A stretch of 64,000 nt of DNA from Cacajao melanocephalus (Eukaryota; Chordata; Mammalia; Primates; Pitheciidae). The stretch is taken from contig CAUYLG010022275.1 of the NCBI GenBank assembly GCA_963573385.1, positions 40,474 to 104,473 of the forward strand, written 5' to 3'. The notes beneath the pieces are model-generated. The model worked only from the letters and a program-made list of their open reading frames with translations, ran no database searches and was not told where the DNA came from. Positions 10,985 to 22,945 of this stretch are shown here, in pieces (the first letter of the stretch is position 1; every line of letters begins with the position of its first letter). The position numbers were made by a program, and so were the translations under genes.

Positions 10985-12640
10985 TCATCCAACTAAAAAG
11001 CAAGAGTGACCGTCAAAACATATAAAAAGGAAGACTCTACTATGTAAGGCCCTTAAATATAAAGACACAGATAAAATCCAAATAAACAAAGAGAAAAAGA
11101 TTTATCATGCAAAAAGTATGAATAACCTCATAAAGTTTCTTTTAATATCCAATAAAATGCACTTTGAGACAAGTAATATTACCAGAGATTAAAAGGGACA
11201 CTTCATTACAGTAAATGAGAAAATTCATCAGAAATACCTAATAATCCTCAGTGTATATGCCACAAATCATGGTAATAAGATAAATAAAGCAAACATTTGC
11301 AGAACCAAAGAAGAAAATGTAAATTTAAAAAATGTAATAGGAATTTCTATACTTCTCTCAGCATTTGATAGAACTAGAAAATAAGCTAATAAAAACATAG
11401 AAACTATGAACAACCCCGTTAACCAGTTTGATCTAATTGTCACATTTAGAACAGTATTAATAACCTTCAACTGCACAATATACATTTTAATGCATGATAT
11501 ATTTACCCAAGATGGACAATTTTCCACAAATTTTTAAAAGGATAGAAACTATAAAGCAAACTACAAAAGTATTGAGTTAAAAATTATCAAGAATACTATA
11601 CATAGGACAACACCAACTAACTGGAAGTAAAACAATACAATTCAAAATAACTTATAAGACAAAAATGAAATCACTAAAGTAATTGGAAAATATTTTAAAA
11701 ACAGCATGAAAATACGTTAACATTTTGAGAAAGCAAATAAAGCAGAGCATGTAAGAGGGAAACATGTTTCTTTAAGCCCTCATAGTAGAATGCAAGCAAG
11801 ATTTCAAATAAGTGGCTCAAAGTTTTACCTAAAAAAATCTAGAAAATAATGAGCAAAATAGATACAAAGGAAGTACGGGAAGAAAATAATAAAGAGCAGA
11901 AATCAAGGAAATAAAAAATAGAGTGAAAAGAGAGAAAACTAACAGTCAGAAGACTATTCTTTGAAAATATTAACAAAATTGACAAATAGCTGGCAAAACC
12001 GATCAGTGAGAAAGAGAATACAAATCACCCATATTAAGAAAGAAAAGGGATCATTGCCACAGACATTATAGACATTAAAAGGATAATAGGAGAACACTGT
12101 GAACAACTTTATGCCAAATTTCAATATTTTAGAGGAAATGGAAAAAATTATTGAGAACTAAAACTTACTAAGCTAAATATGACACATGAAGAAACAGAAA
12201 GTCCTGTATCTATTAAAGATATTGAATTTGTCAAGAATTTACTCAAAAGAAAACTTCAGGCCCAGATGACTCTACTTGGAAATCTATCAAATATTCAAAA
12301 AAAAAGAAAATGCCAAGTTTACACATTTTTCAGAGAACAGAGGAGGTTGGATTACTGTCCCCACTTATATTTTGAGGCCAACATAACTCTAATATCAGTC
12401 CTAACAAAGGCATTTCCAAAAAAATAAAAATAAACAAGAGTTACAGTCCAATATCCCTCATTATGCAAAAATCTTCAAAAAAATATTAGAATAGAACATC
12501 TTACATCATGTTAAATGACAATCTATAATGACTGGGTAAGATTTATCCTAGGAATGCAAGGTTGAGATAGGTCTACTATTAAAAATAAAATAATATAACC
12601 TACCATATTAGCATAATAAAGAAGAAAAAACATGATCATC
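10985..12640 (+). mobile_element. Old L1M ORF2 fragment
   Basis: A highly mutated L1 ORF2 region on the plus strand. Recognisable words include GAGAACACTGTGAACAACTT, ACTTCAGGCCCAGATGACTC, and AGTTACAGTCCAATATCCCT followed by ATCCTAGGAATGCAAGGTTG, the start of the reverse-transcriptase domain. Frames are broken by many stops. The 82-codon frame at 12179-12427 is a remnant of this ORF2, not a gene. The match ends at AAACATGATCATC. Confidence 0.8.
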
Positions 12641-12894
12641 CACTGAAGGAGCTACTTATCTTTCATCTTTGGTAAGATTGGGAAGGATGCCAGCTGATAG
12701 CTGGAGCCCAATTTCTTTATAAAGGGATGGATATACTTTAAATTCTGAGAGTTTCTAGCCTTATAAAACAGAGTAGTCCCATTTTTCCCCTTCTCTTATA
12801 TCTTTCCATAGTTTGAAGACCTAGTGAGTTTGAAGGCAAAAAAGAAAGGAGCTCCTTGAAGATAGTAAGTCATTAAAAAACATGATTGGGACTG
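12641..12894. other. No recognised feature
   Basis: Unclassified sequence between the L1M fragment and the ancient repeat that follows. Confidence 0.35.
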
Positions 12895-13250
12895 GCTATT
12901 CCTTATTCATCCAACTATTCCTCCATCCATTCATTATTCAACAAATAGTTCTGAGATTTACAAAGCTTTGCCCTCAGCACTTTTGGGCAAAATGATTAAG
13001 AAAATAATCATCATACTCACCTAATGGAGCTCACAGTCAGGAAAAAAAGACAGGCATTTACTATGAAATAACACATGTAAGTATTGCAATGGTGCAAACT
13101 CCTATGAAGAAGTGCTACAGGTACTTTGAGAGAGGGAAATTAAGAAAGGCTTTGCTAAGAAATGAAATCTGATTTTAGATTTGAAGGTGTGTAGGAGTTA
13201 GCTAAGCAAAGATGGGAAGAAAATATAGGCAAAGAGAAGAGTAAGTAAAA
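12895..13250 (+). repeat. Ancient dispersed repeat (family not named)
   Basis: CATCCATTCATTATTCAACA is followed by CTAATGGAGCTCACAGTCAG, CTATGAAATAACACATGTAA and GTGTAGGAGTTAGCTAAGC. This order (ATTCATTCAACAAATA, then CATGGAGCTCACAGTCTAG, then GTAGGAGTTAGCCAGG) is familiar from a very common old mammalian repeat. I cannot assign it safely to L1M or L2. Confidence 0.5.
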
Positions 13251-14391
13251 AATTCCTTGAGGCTATTCAAGAATTTTTTTTTCTGCCACAATGACTTTTC
13301 TCTCTGGATCTTAAAGAATGATTGGACTGAAGAGCCAAGACTGCCCACTCCAGCCCATATACCTTCTATCTTGCTGTCATCAAAAGGTAATTCTCTCCAA
13401 CTCCATGAGATTTGCAAGAATATAATAAGTACATGACCTTGGAAAATTTGTGATTAAAAGTGGAAGGTCCGGGAAATAATACCAAAGAGAAGTTTCTATT
13501 TTTTGATCCTCTCTTCCTGTATTCTATAGCCAAAGAAAAAAAGATAAAACTTACTTTCTTTGAGTGGAAATTTCAGACAATTGTCTTGCATGTGGCATAT
13601 TGTGCTTCAGAAATTGTTCCGATATTTTGGGCTCTTAGAGCTGCACACAATGGTTAACCAAAAAGCTTAAAATACCAGAAACAAGGCCTAGAAAAATAAC
13701 GGGTTCATCAGGAAGTAAAAAACCATACTGAGCCCAAGTAAACCCCATCCATTCCTCCTAGGGAGGAGTTAGATCATGGCCTGCTGGGACTTTACTAAGT
13801 CAGGGCGCTGTGATTAGAGGGACTAAAGATTTCTCATGGCTCCAGGACTGTCACTCACCTCCTATTTGCCAGTGGATAATTAGGCAGATCATCTGTCTTT
13901 TTCTTTCTGGAAAAACGGCTACAACGTTCTCCTCATCTCTGGTTTCCCAGAAGAAAATGGGTTTTTACAATGAGAATAACAAACCCATTTTTGTTAATAA
14001 TATATCCCTTCTGTAGCTCTTGAAAGAGTCTTTTTACATACTTTCTCTGAATTCTTTCCATGGTTTTCCAAGCCTAGTAAAGTATCACTAAGTATGTATT
14101 AACTGATTATCAGCTACAGGATGCCTGTTTTTTTGAGACTGCACCGTTTTTAGTAACTAAATGAGGGAGTATCACCAGCATAGTTAAATTATCAAACTCT
14201 GTGTTTGTGGTAGTCATTTCACAATGTATTCATATATCAAAATATCATATTTTACATACTAAGTATATTCAGTTTTGTCAATTTTACCTTAATAAAATAT
14301 AAAAAATAGCTTAACAAATTACCAGACTGTAATTTGACTTTCAGGAGTAAATTAATTCCAATCTCAATACTTCAAAATGTGTATTTTAAAT
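13251..14391. other. No gene; small palindrome at 13954-13991
   Basis: Unclassified sequence. An 11-bp perfect inverted repeat (AAAATGGGTTT at 13954-13964 with AAACCCATTTT at 13981-13991) is present. Short frames at 13460-13657 and 13810-14016 lack recognisable domains. Confidence 0.35.
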
Positions 14392-14536
14392 TCTTTAACC
14401 CTCCATTTCCTTATCTGTAAAATAGGGATGACATTATACCTGCCCAAGGAGCTGCCGTGAAGATTAAATGAGATGATAAATGTAAAGAGCTTACCTAGAA
14501 TGTGTAGCACAAAATGACATTCCAAATAGTAGCTAT
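14392..14536 (+). mobile_element. MIR SINE, 3' half
   Basis: CATTTCCTTATCTGTAAAAT, AGGGATGACATTATACCTGC, GTGAAGATTAAATGAGATGA and TAAATGTAAAGAGCTTACCT, ending near ATAGTAGCTATT. Confidence 0.85.
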
Positions 14537-15329
14537 TGCTCATCTTACGCTGAAGATATTTCTTCAAAACTTAAAAGAGCCTTTTTGGTAAACTTTAAGG
14601 TACATTTTATTAACATATCTTCACAATAAAAAAAAATTATATCCAGTTAGCATGATCTTGACTTAAAGTACTAATAAGAAAACAGTGAAATTAGAAAGAC
14701 ATAGTACAAATAAGTTCTCTGCATCTATAAGTAATTTATAATTCTTTCTGTCTTCTGCTCACATATTAAAGTGATTTTGATAGAATTCTAAATCAAAACA
14801 GCCACAATTATACAACTCAAGGCCAGCTCATCTGTAATAGATTTTTCCCATTTCTGTCCACCAACCTTACCATTTGACAGTACATTTAATTAAATTTATA
14901 CCCAAATAGTACTTTTGTAAGAGTTTTAAGTATAAACAAAAGTCCGCAATGTATGACCATGATAAATATTTATTTCTAAAGGTAGTGAAACAGGGCATGT
15001 GAAATCAATTAATATAACAATTAGAGTGGCTTTATCTTAATTAAAAACATATTTTTAAAAAAGTCTTGTTTATCAGAAGCAAATGTAAGAAACAAAGTGA
15101 GTAGCGGTGATTTAAAATATTCTTGACCAATTTATGGATATTGTGATACTAAAATACTCATGCTGTCGATGTATAAACACTTCTCTAAATAACAAGGACT
15201 GAAAGGGACACAAAAATCACTTCCTATCTTAAAACAGTTTAACATCTTAATGCCCAGTTCTGACATTAATGCTTATATGACTTAAGCATCATTTTTTCTC
15301 AGTACATTTCGAGTGCAGATGTAGCTTGG
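14537..15329. other. No recognised feature
   Basis: AT-rich sequence without a supported gene or nameable repeat. Confidence 0.35.
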
Positions 15330-15515
15330 TGTTATGCTGATTGAGAGCATGACACCTCAGGATAGACTGTCTGGGACTGAATCCTGACTTCACACCTCAT
15401 TAGCTGTGTGACCCTTACTTAATCTCTTTGTGCCTCATTTTATTCTCATAGGGTAGATATACTACAATAAGAAAATGAACATAAGGCATTTAATACACAA
15501 CAAGTGTTCAATAAC
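15330..15515 (+). mobile_element. MIR SINE
   Basis: GATTGAGAGCATGACACCTC, CTGTCTGGGACTGAATCCTG, CATTAGCTGTGTGACCCTTA, TCTCTTTGTGCCTCATTTTA and AACAAGTGTTCAATAAC are in MIR order. A GATA-type tandem repeat begins at its 3' end. Confidence 0.85.
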
Positions 15516-15520
15516 AAATA

Positions 15521-15608
15521 GAGGTAGATAGATGATAGATAGATAGAGACAGATAAATAAATATGATAGAGGTAGACGGATAGATAGAGACAGATAAATA
15601 AATATGAC
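15521..15608. repeat. GATA-rich tandem repeat with a 48-bp higher unit
   Basis: A (GATA)n-like tract. GAGGTAGA recurs at 15521 and 15569 and GAGACAGATAAATAAATATG recurs at the same 48-base spacing, so a block containing the microsatellite has been duplicated. Confidence 0.8.
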
Positions 15609-16188
15609 CATAGGATAATTTGCATAAAGTACCTAATATTTTCATTTCATTTAAGTAGCCAGAAATCACTTATCAAATGGTTTGTGGGCAGGAAGGCTTA
15701 TAAATCCCAGTGGAGGGTCATACATTAGGGGAGTTCTAATTTCACTATTTCGTATTTTCTCGAGAGGGCCTATATCCAGAGTAAACTTTAGTGGAATTAG
15801 GTAAATTGATGAATTTCCCGACTGCTTGTCATATATAAAGCAGTAGAAGAGATAAAAGATAATACAGGATATAATCCTTCCTTCCAGAAGCATAGCAGTC
15901 AAAGTATTTAACTGCAAACAACAGAATACTTTGGCTAAATTGCAAACTTTGGCTAAATTAAACTGATGTCAAACAGATCCTGGAAGGCAGGGGACCCACT
16001 GTGGAAACTGTGCAGTCAGCGACAATGACCAATGTACAGGGCAGAAACGGTCCTGTGAAGTTATCAGTGCCACCTCCACTGAGCATCAGTCTTCACTGCA
16101 GATACCATCAGCATGTGCCACTAAACACTGCTTGCCATCCACTGCCACAGCTGCCACCTTTCTTAGGCTGGACTTTTCCATAGACACT
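15609..16188. other. No gene recognised
   Basis: Contains a small direct duplication (ACTTTGGCTAAATT twice around 15929-15961). The frames at 15666-15917 (minus) and 16001-16183 (plus) have no known domain. Confidence 0.35.
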
Positions 16189-16410
16189 GTTGTTGTTGTT
16201 GTTCTGACACAGGTCTGGCTCTGTCGCCCATGCTTGAGTACAGTGGCACAATCTTTGCTCACTGCAACCGCCATCTTATGGGTTCAAGTGATTCTCCTAT
16301 CTTAGCCTCCTGAATAGATGGGACTACAGGCACGTGCCACCATGCCCAGCTAATCTTTGTATTTTTAGTAGAAATGGGGTTTCACCATGTTGGCCAGAAT
16401 AGTCTCAGTC
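16189..16410 (-). mobile_element. Alu SINE, 5'-truncated, antisense, (TTG)n tail
   Basis: Starts with TGTTGTTGTTGTTGTTC in place of the usual poly-T, then CTGGCTCTGTCGCCCATGCT, CATGCCCAGCTAATCTTTGT and GGGGTTTCACCATGTTGGCC. It stops at about 16410, so most of the left arm (5' end of Alu) is missing. Confidence 0.9.
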
Positions 16411-16741
16411 TTTTCAATCTTTTCACTGTTTTATTTTTTGGTACCAATTTCCAATTCAAAGTTATGTGATTGGTGGTGCCTTAGTTTTGCACCTGCCTTC
16501 TAGTTGTAAGGGTGACTGAGAAGATGACTCTCCGGCTTTTTAAACTTTTGTTATGGAGGTGGGCTCTGTCTCAGAAAGTAAGGAATTCTTCAAATATAGT
16601 GTTTGGGTATGGGACAGGCAAAGAAATGTCCACTGAAAGGATACACTTACTTCACTAGGCAGGATTTGATGAAATTATCATACAAAGAGGAATGCATTAA
16701 TCATATGTTAGATACATAAACAAGGAAACAATATGTACACT

Positions 16742-16804
16742 GATTAGAGACATGGATTCTAAAATCAGAATGACCTCAGTTTAAATCCCAGCTTAGCCAC
16801 TCTG
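16742..16804 (+). mobile_element. MIR SINE, 5' half (split from 17243-17425)
   Basis: ATTAGAGACATGGATTCTAA, CAGAATGACCTCAGTTTAAA and TCCCAGCTTAGCCACTCTGC match the MIR 5' half. The copy breaks off where MIR should continue CCACTTACTAGCTGTG. The matching continuation begins at 17243. Confidence 0.75.
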
Positions 16805-17242
16805 CTTGATACTGGGTCCCGACTCACCACAAACTACTCTCCAGGCTTAATTATTTTTGTGTGGTTCTAAACATGATCCAGACTCTGCCAGTCAGATGTA
16901 CTTGCAGGGCACTTGAATTCAGGACTGAGTTGAATGGAGAGAGAAGTATGGCACAGAACATCTGTTGCGTTAATACAGACTACGTGAGAAGCACTGTGGT
17001 TTCCGTCTAGCAGCTAGAGCAGTGGCTAGTTTATTTAGCAAGTGCTCCCAATATACCAGCAGGAACAGTGGCTGCCTTGGCAATACATGACTGGACTGTA
17101 ATTTGGGGAGTCATCTTTAAAAACACAGCCTCACATATCTTTCTTCAGTCTATCCAATAATTCCTTAATCTAAACAATCCCCTTTTGTTGAAACTAGCTT
17201 AATTGGGTTCAATTTTCTTCAACTAAATCTTAATCAATACAT
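16805..17242. mobile_element. LTR-like insertion inside a MIR
   Basis: About 440 bases separate the two MIR halves. The insert can be bounded as TGATACTGGG...CAATACA, giving the TG...CA ends usual for LTRs. CACTCTGCT before it and CACTTGCT after it could be a degraded target duplication. The CAATCCCCTTTTGTTGAAAC stretch recalls mammalian LTR 3' regions. No coding sequence is present, so it would be a solo LTR. The class is inferred, not proved. Confidence 0.45.
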
Positions 17243-17425
17243 TCACTTGCTAACATGTGTGTCCTTATGTAAGTTATACAACTTCTCCAAGCCCCATGTC
17301 CTCATCTGTAAAGAGGAAATAATATAAGTAGCTGCCACATCAGAGGGTTGGTGAGGTCTTGTTTGTAAGTACTTAGCACAAGATCTGGCACAAAGTAAGC
17401 ATTAAATACAGGATAGTTACTACTG
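17243..17425 (+). mobile_element. MIR SINE, 3' half
   Basis: CACTTGCTAACATGTGTGTC, CATGTCCTCATCTGTAAAGA, CATCAGAGGGTTGGTGAGGT and ATCTGGCACAAAGTAAGCAT continue the MIR interrupted at 16804. Confidence 0.82.
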
Positions 17426-19411
17426 ATGGTGATGATGATAATGTAATTATCATGGGGCTGGTGGCAATGGAGGTGTGAGCAGGGGTAGATGGTAGACTCA
17501 GGAGACTATCATGAAGAAAGAGGTATTTGATTTACAAAACCTAGCATTCATTATTGAAGATCTATGGAAAGAAAAACATCTTCAAGCAGTAACACAGGAA
17601 GCCAAGTCCAGGATCTGAGAAAAGTCAGTTTGTGTTGCAGTTCAATGGGCTGCAACTATCAAACAACAACAGGAGGCTTCTGGAAACTCTTCAGGGAAGG
17701 TTTGTGGGTGTATTTATGCCTCTGGCTTATGATGTTCACATCAGGTTTCACAAAGTGCTCTCTAGCATTCACTAAAAATGCTAAGAAATCAGCAAATGTG
17801 GCATTTTCACCTAATTAGGATCAAGTATAACATGAAGCCCAGCCAAGAAGAGAGTTTTTGCAGGATGACGGCATTGTTGGCACCTTTCCTGAGCCTAAAA
17901 GAAAACTAAGTAAACACGTTTGCACTCCCACCACCCTCCTCCTATGAAATTTGTCACAGAGATTTATAGTATGCTGTGAAGACCTAAACTACCTTTTTTT
18001 TTTTTTTTAGATCTAATAGGCAATTGGAAAGCAGGGGAAAAATTAGCATTAGAAACTTAAAAGGAAGTGTCCATCAGCTGCAGAAAGGTAAATATACATA
18101 ATACGGGTTTTGAGCAGAGCTTCATCAAACACTCAGTGTCCTGAGAGATGTAGGAAATCATTCAGTCGTTAGAAAAATGCTTCCCTTTTGAGAACCCAAA
18201 ATGGGAATCAGTATCTTTGTAATTGCGCCTTGCTGTTCTTTAAGTTGAAAGCTGAACCTTGTGCCAACACATTCCTAAGCTTCACAGCTGTGCTTACCAC
18301 CTGGTCAAAGGGGTGAGTTGTTCTCAGACTCTGTGCTCATTTAGTTTCAAGTCAACTTGTCACAGGTGAGGGATTGGAAGTCATTGGATTCAACTTACGC
18401 AGGTTTTGCATAGCATTTATATACATGTTTTTCTATGTTACAGGGTAAGAATGAAACAGGGGATGGTGTCTACTGCTAAAAGACTTCCTCTCAGTCTCTT
18501 TGTATCTAAAATTCTAGGTTCCAAATGTGTCTACTGATTCATGTGAAAGTCTTGACCACTGCTAGGATGATACAGGTAGCCTACTCACACTCTGCCCTTG
18601 GGGTCAGCAATTATTATGGTACACACATACCCTACATTAACTGTTACACTTTGCACACTATATCAGAAACGGTCTCATGGTGTCTTGAGGGAAATGAACC
18701 CAGAAGGTGGATTTTCACTTGTGAGAGTGGGAGATACTAATTTGATAATGTTATGAATTATGTTTCTTTCTGTTTTTTCCACTTAGAAATAATAAAATGA
18801 TAATTTGCAAATACAAAAATAACTATATTTCTATTCTAAATGTACTTGGGGTCCCCTTTACATTTTAGTGTTTTGGAAATCAGAATATATCTACCATGAG
18901 ATGAATACATTCAGGGCAGGATTTTATTATTCTTATAAATGTAATAGTGAAACTTACAACTGATAGTATACTTAAGGGTAGAAATTAGTTATTTGCCAGA
19001 TAGTGATACCTTATAAAATAGATATCCTGAATTGCTATCAGATCTGTTCAAGGCTTATCTTGTATAATAATTGTAATGTCTCTTAAGTATTAAATTATAT
19101 CTGCCTTTAACCCATTCATTTTACATTAGAAAAATGTTACCCATATAAAGTGTAAGTCTCATCAAATGTCATGAATGTAGAACAAGTCTAAAGAAGTGAT
19201 ACTTTATAGTGTTTTGTAACACTCATCCTGGAAGTTTAGAAAATTTCCTATAGAACTGTATCCAATTGTATGTTCTGTATTATATGCGAACTGTATATTT
19301 CAATTATATAGTCTCTATGATGTGAAAATTCAACTTCTATGCATTCATCTTACATATTAGTGTATTCAACAGACTTTTCTGAGATGATGTAAATGTCCTA
19401 TTTATCTCCAC
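17426..19411. other. No gene recognised
   Basis: Unclassified. Holds an open frame of 84 codons at 17564-17818 with no recognisable domain and a T-run at 17994-18009. The frame at 18525-18740 is likewise unremarkable. Confidence 0.35.
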
Positions 19412-19552
19412 TCTCCAATATGGCAGCCATTTGCTACATGTGGCTATTGAGCACATGAAATATGCTTCCTGTAAATGAGAAATTAAATTTTTAGTTTTAC
19501 TTTATTTTAATTAATTTACACTTAGTTTTACATACTACATAGGACAGCATAG
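19412..19552 (+). mobile_element. Non-autonomous hAT-type MER element, plus orientation
   Basis: CTCCAATATGGCAGCCATTT, GCTACATGTGGCTATTGAGC and TTTATTTTAATTAATTTACA, ending ACATAGGACAGCA. Same family as the minus-strand copy at 1399-1594. Both ends appear to be present with an internal deletion, as is usual for these elements. Confidence 0.65.
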
Positions 19553-19554
19553 TG

Positions 19555-19615
19555 ATATATATTATATAAAAATATATGCATATATAAACATTTATATATT
19601 CATACATATAAAATT
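19555..19615. repeat. AT-rich low-complexity tract
   Basis: Mixed TATATA and CATATA runs directly after the hAT element. Confidence 0.7.
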
Positions 19616-20158
19616 GTGATTGTATTTAATGACACAGCCTCAATCCTATACAAATTATAATACTTAACATAGCAACACAGTAGAAATAACTTATGTTCTA
19701 AAGTAGGTAACTGGTTAAAGAAATGATGGCTCATTAAAATGTAGATACTAGGGAGGAATTGCAAATTATAATCTAAAGAATATTTCAGAAAATAAGATCT
19801 ATGTGATAATGCTCTTTCATTTTTAAAATGGGATTAAATATTGCATATGCAGTTAAATATTAATATGTGTATTTTAAAAAGCTGAGTTACAGTTTATGAC
19901 AGCATATTTACCTTTCCTGCCCTACTCCAATCACACAGGAATAACTCTAAAAGGAAGGTACAGTAATAAATCCATACTAGCATTACAAAATGGGAAAGTA
20001 TGCCATCATTCAGCCAAAAATATTCAAAAACATAGAAAAGTTAGAATGTAAATGAGGTTACATAGATTCAAAAATTAAAAACAGAAACCTCAACCTAAAA
20101 CAGGATTTGAATGAAGCAGGGCTAAGGAGGGAACCAATCTTCCCACTAAAGTCCAGAG

Positions 20159-20346
20159 CAGTGACTTTCACGCTGTGGTCCCCACAACAACAGTATCTGT
20201 ATGGCCTGGGAATTTGTTAGAAATGCACATTTTCAGACCTCACCCAGGCCCACTGAATTAGAAAGCCTGGAGATGGGACCCCAGCAATCTGGGTTTTAAC
20301 AAGCCCTCTAGGAGATTCTTCTGCCCATTCACATGTGAGAATCATG
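20159..20346 (+). mobile_element. MER5A-like hAT element, full length with target duplication
   Basis: Starts CAGTGACTTTCACGCTGTGG and runs through GGAATTTGTTAGAAATGCAC, ACCTCACCCAGGCCCACTGA, CCCAGCAATCTGGGTTTTAA and CAAGCCCTCTAGGAGATTCT, ending GTGAGAATCATG. The length of 188 matches the known size of MER5A (about 189). Flanks GTCCAGAG (20151-20158) and CTCCAGAA (20347-20354) look like an 8-base target duplication with two changes, as expected for hAT. Confidence 0.88.
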
Positions 20347-20354
20347 CTCCAGAA

Positions 20355-22787
20355 CACTCTTTCCCAATGCTGCTGTTCTTTGTAGTCACCTGAAGAACTT
20401 CTAAAATTACTAATTCAATGGGCCTGTGGTATGGCCTGATCATTTGAATTAAAAAAAAACCAAAAACCCAGTGATTTAAAAATATGCAGTAAGGTTGAGA
20501 ATGTATGCCCTAGAGAATTTCCAAACTCAATCAGCAAGTTCAACGTGGCAGCTTGTCCATGGATCTGCCAGACTTGTTCTCTTCGTCTCCTACAACTGGC
20601 TGTGGTGATTTCACTCAAGATTAAAACGTAATAAAGCCCCTTAAACAAGTGGGGGCTGCCTAGTTCCTATTTTAGATATTGGACTGAAGAGAATCAGAAC
20701 AGAGTTTCAGATAGCTCTGGGCACTTCTATAAATAAAGGGAAAAAATGAATACCATTTCCTCCTAGGAGAGAGAGTGAAATAATCTGAACTGCAGGAGGC
20801 TCAGATAAAAGTCGTGGCTGTCTGTGAAAGGTCTTAGCACACTCTCTTAAAGAGGGAGACTGGTGAGCATGCCTAGTTCTCCTCCTGTCCCATCGTCTTT
20901 AGTAAGAGGCTGGCTATGGAAACCATCATGTAAAAGTGCTGAGTAAATGCATATGGGTTCCATAAACCCATATGAGAGACTTGATTTGGTCAAATTCCTC
21001 TTTTATTTACAAATATGAATTGACTTCCAAGATTAGTAGACATCTGAAGGAAATCATCAGTATGAAAAAAGAAAGACCAAGATAAGCCAACATACATCAT
21101 CACAAAAAGAAAGAAGAACAGAGCAGAAAACTTATAAAATAACTTAAAATTTCATGTTTAAAACCAAAAGGACATTCCATGAGAACAAGTGACTATGGAA
21201 AATGAGTAACCACATAATAAGGAAGAGTTCTTAGAAACTGAAAACGTGACTGCCAAAAGAAAATATTTACCAATAATAATTTCTTTAGACTAAAATAAAT
21301 GTTAGCAATCTGGAAGATAAGAATTTAAAATTTCAGTTCAGATCCATGACAGATTGATACAGCAGACCAATGATCTACTTAGTGCAAACCTCAGAGGGAG
21401 AAAAATCGAGATATTAAAAGAAGAAAGTAAACAAATAAGATTTCTCTCTACTAGGGGAAAAACACTTTAGATAGGAAGGGTTCCTAGTGTTATTTTTCGT
21501 ATTCAACGCTAAGACATATCCTTTATATCTAAGTCACTACTTTACTTTCTAATAATGGAAAAATTGAAAAGGCAGAGTCTTCGAGTTCAGATATACATCA
21601 AGGTCAGAAATATCCACAGGAAATGCCAGAGGCTCTACATGCACATCCAAGCACTTGTCCATGGTCACGAGGGACCGATTGTTAAACCAAGACCACATTC
21701 CAACAAAGTATTATCACACAGCAAGGATGGAAAAATAAATTCCTCACTTCCGCAACACTGGATACAATTCAAGAAAATATCAAAATAGGACAGTGATGCA
21801 AATTAAATTTGTATGCAGTAACACCACGGAGCATTTGCAATGCTCTTTGCATTTTTCTCAATAAATAATTATAACTAAACCTCACTAGAGTTTTACAAGA
21901 GTATTTTTCTGTTTTAAAATAACCCAAAGATCACCTAAAAGATTTGTTAGCTTCACTATGTAACACCTACACTTTACACCCCCCTTTCACACACATACAT
22001 GCACAGACATATGCACACATACCTTCTCTTCTGTTGAGCCTTAAAAAGATCAAAATATTCAAGAAGGTTTAGATTATTCAAAAAGACAGAAAAATATGAG
22101 GGTTTTAGCCTTATTTCTCATAGGCACAAGTATGAGATGTATTCCTATGTGGAAAATCTGAGAGAAGAAAGATTGCTAGCTAAACAACAACAGACCATCA
22201 GCAAAACACATACACTGTTCTACTTTAAATTTTAGCAGGGATGTGATTTTCATCTTTTCCTAAATAGCACTGCTCTCAGAGATATATGCATATGGGATCT
22301 GCATCTTCACATAAACCAAGGCCTGCCTAGTTGTCCTTTAACTGAAGTCCTGTAAATTTTTGCTTGTGACAAATGACCCTTAACCTACAGCTACTCAGAA
22401 ATCATGTAATCCCATCACTTGCTCAGTGAAAGAATTCCTTTACTCCCAGCAAATGGTTTTACAGAATACGGCAGCCCATCTGCTTTTTCACCAGCTGTAA
22501 CTGCTATGAACTTTTCTTTTTTTAACTTTCAGCCCAAAATTGTCTTTTGGCATCTTTTACCATTAGTTAATTTTACCCTTAGGGTACACAGAGTCTACTC
22601 TCTTTTTTTAAGAGCAAATTGTATGTTTATTTGAAAATAGCTAACCTGTTCAAACACTGCCATCCTTCCTAGCCTAAGTGTTCCTTCCACAGGATAAATG
22701 TTCCCTCTGTCTCTCTTAAAATGTAACTCTAACCGAGCACAGCATTCCAGGAGTAATGTGATAATGATAATGATGATGCTATAATGA
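20355..22787. other. No gene; small palindrome at 20950-20974
   Basis: Mostly unclassified AT-rich sequence, with A-rich stretches at 21050-21450. CATATGGGTT (20950-20959) and AACCCATATG (20965-20974) form a perfect 10-bp inverted repeat around a 5-base loop. 21988-22020 is an imperfect CA-rich tract. The frame at 21555-21788 has no known domain. Confidence 0.35.
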
Positions 22788-22945
22788 TAACAGCTGCTAC
22801 TTATGGAAATACCAGTACCAAGCATTGCACAAAGATCTCTATCTTGATTATCTTACTACTTCCAAGGATCACAATGTTGTACAGAAGGGAAACTACAACT
22901 TAAAGAAGCTAAATGACCTGTTTAGTTAGTCTGAGGAAACCATAC
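22788..22945 (-). mobile_element. MIR SINE, antisense
   Basis: ACAGCTGCTACTTATGGAAA, ACCAAGCATTGCACAAAGAT and ACAGAAGGGAAACTACAACT, then GAAGCTAAATGACCTG. This is the reverse-complement order of MIR. A GAT-rich run (22758-22785) precedes it. Confidence 0.65.

Noticed and set aside
20950..20974. 10-bp perfect palindrome
   Set aside because: Short palindromes like this, and the 11-bp one at 13954-13991, are expected by chance in 64 kb; recorded but not promoted.
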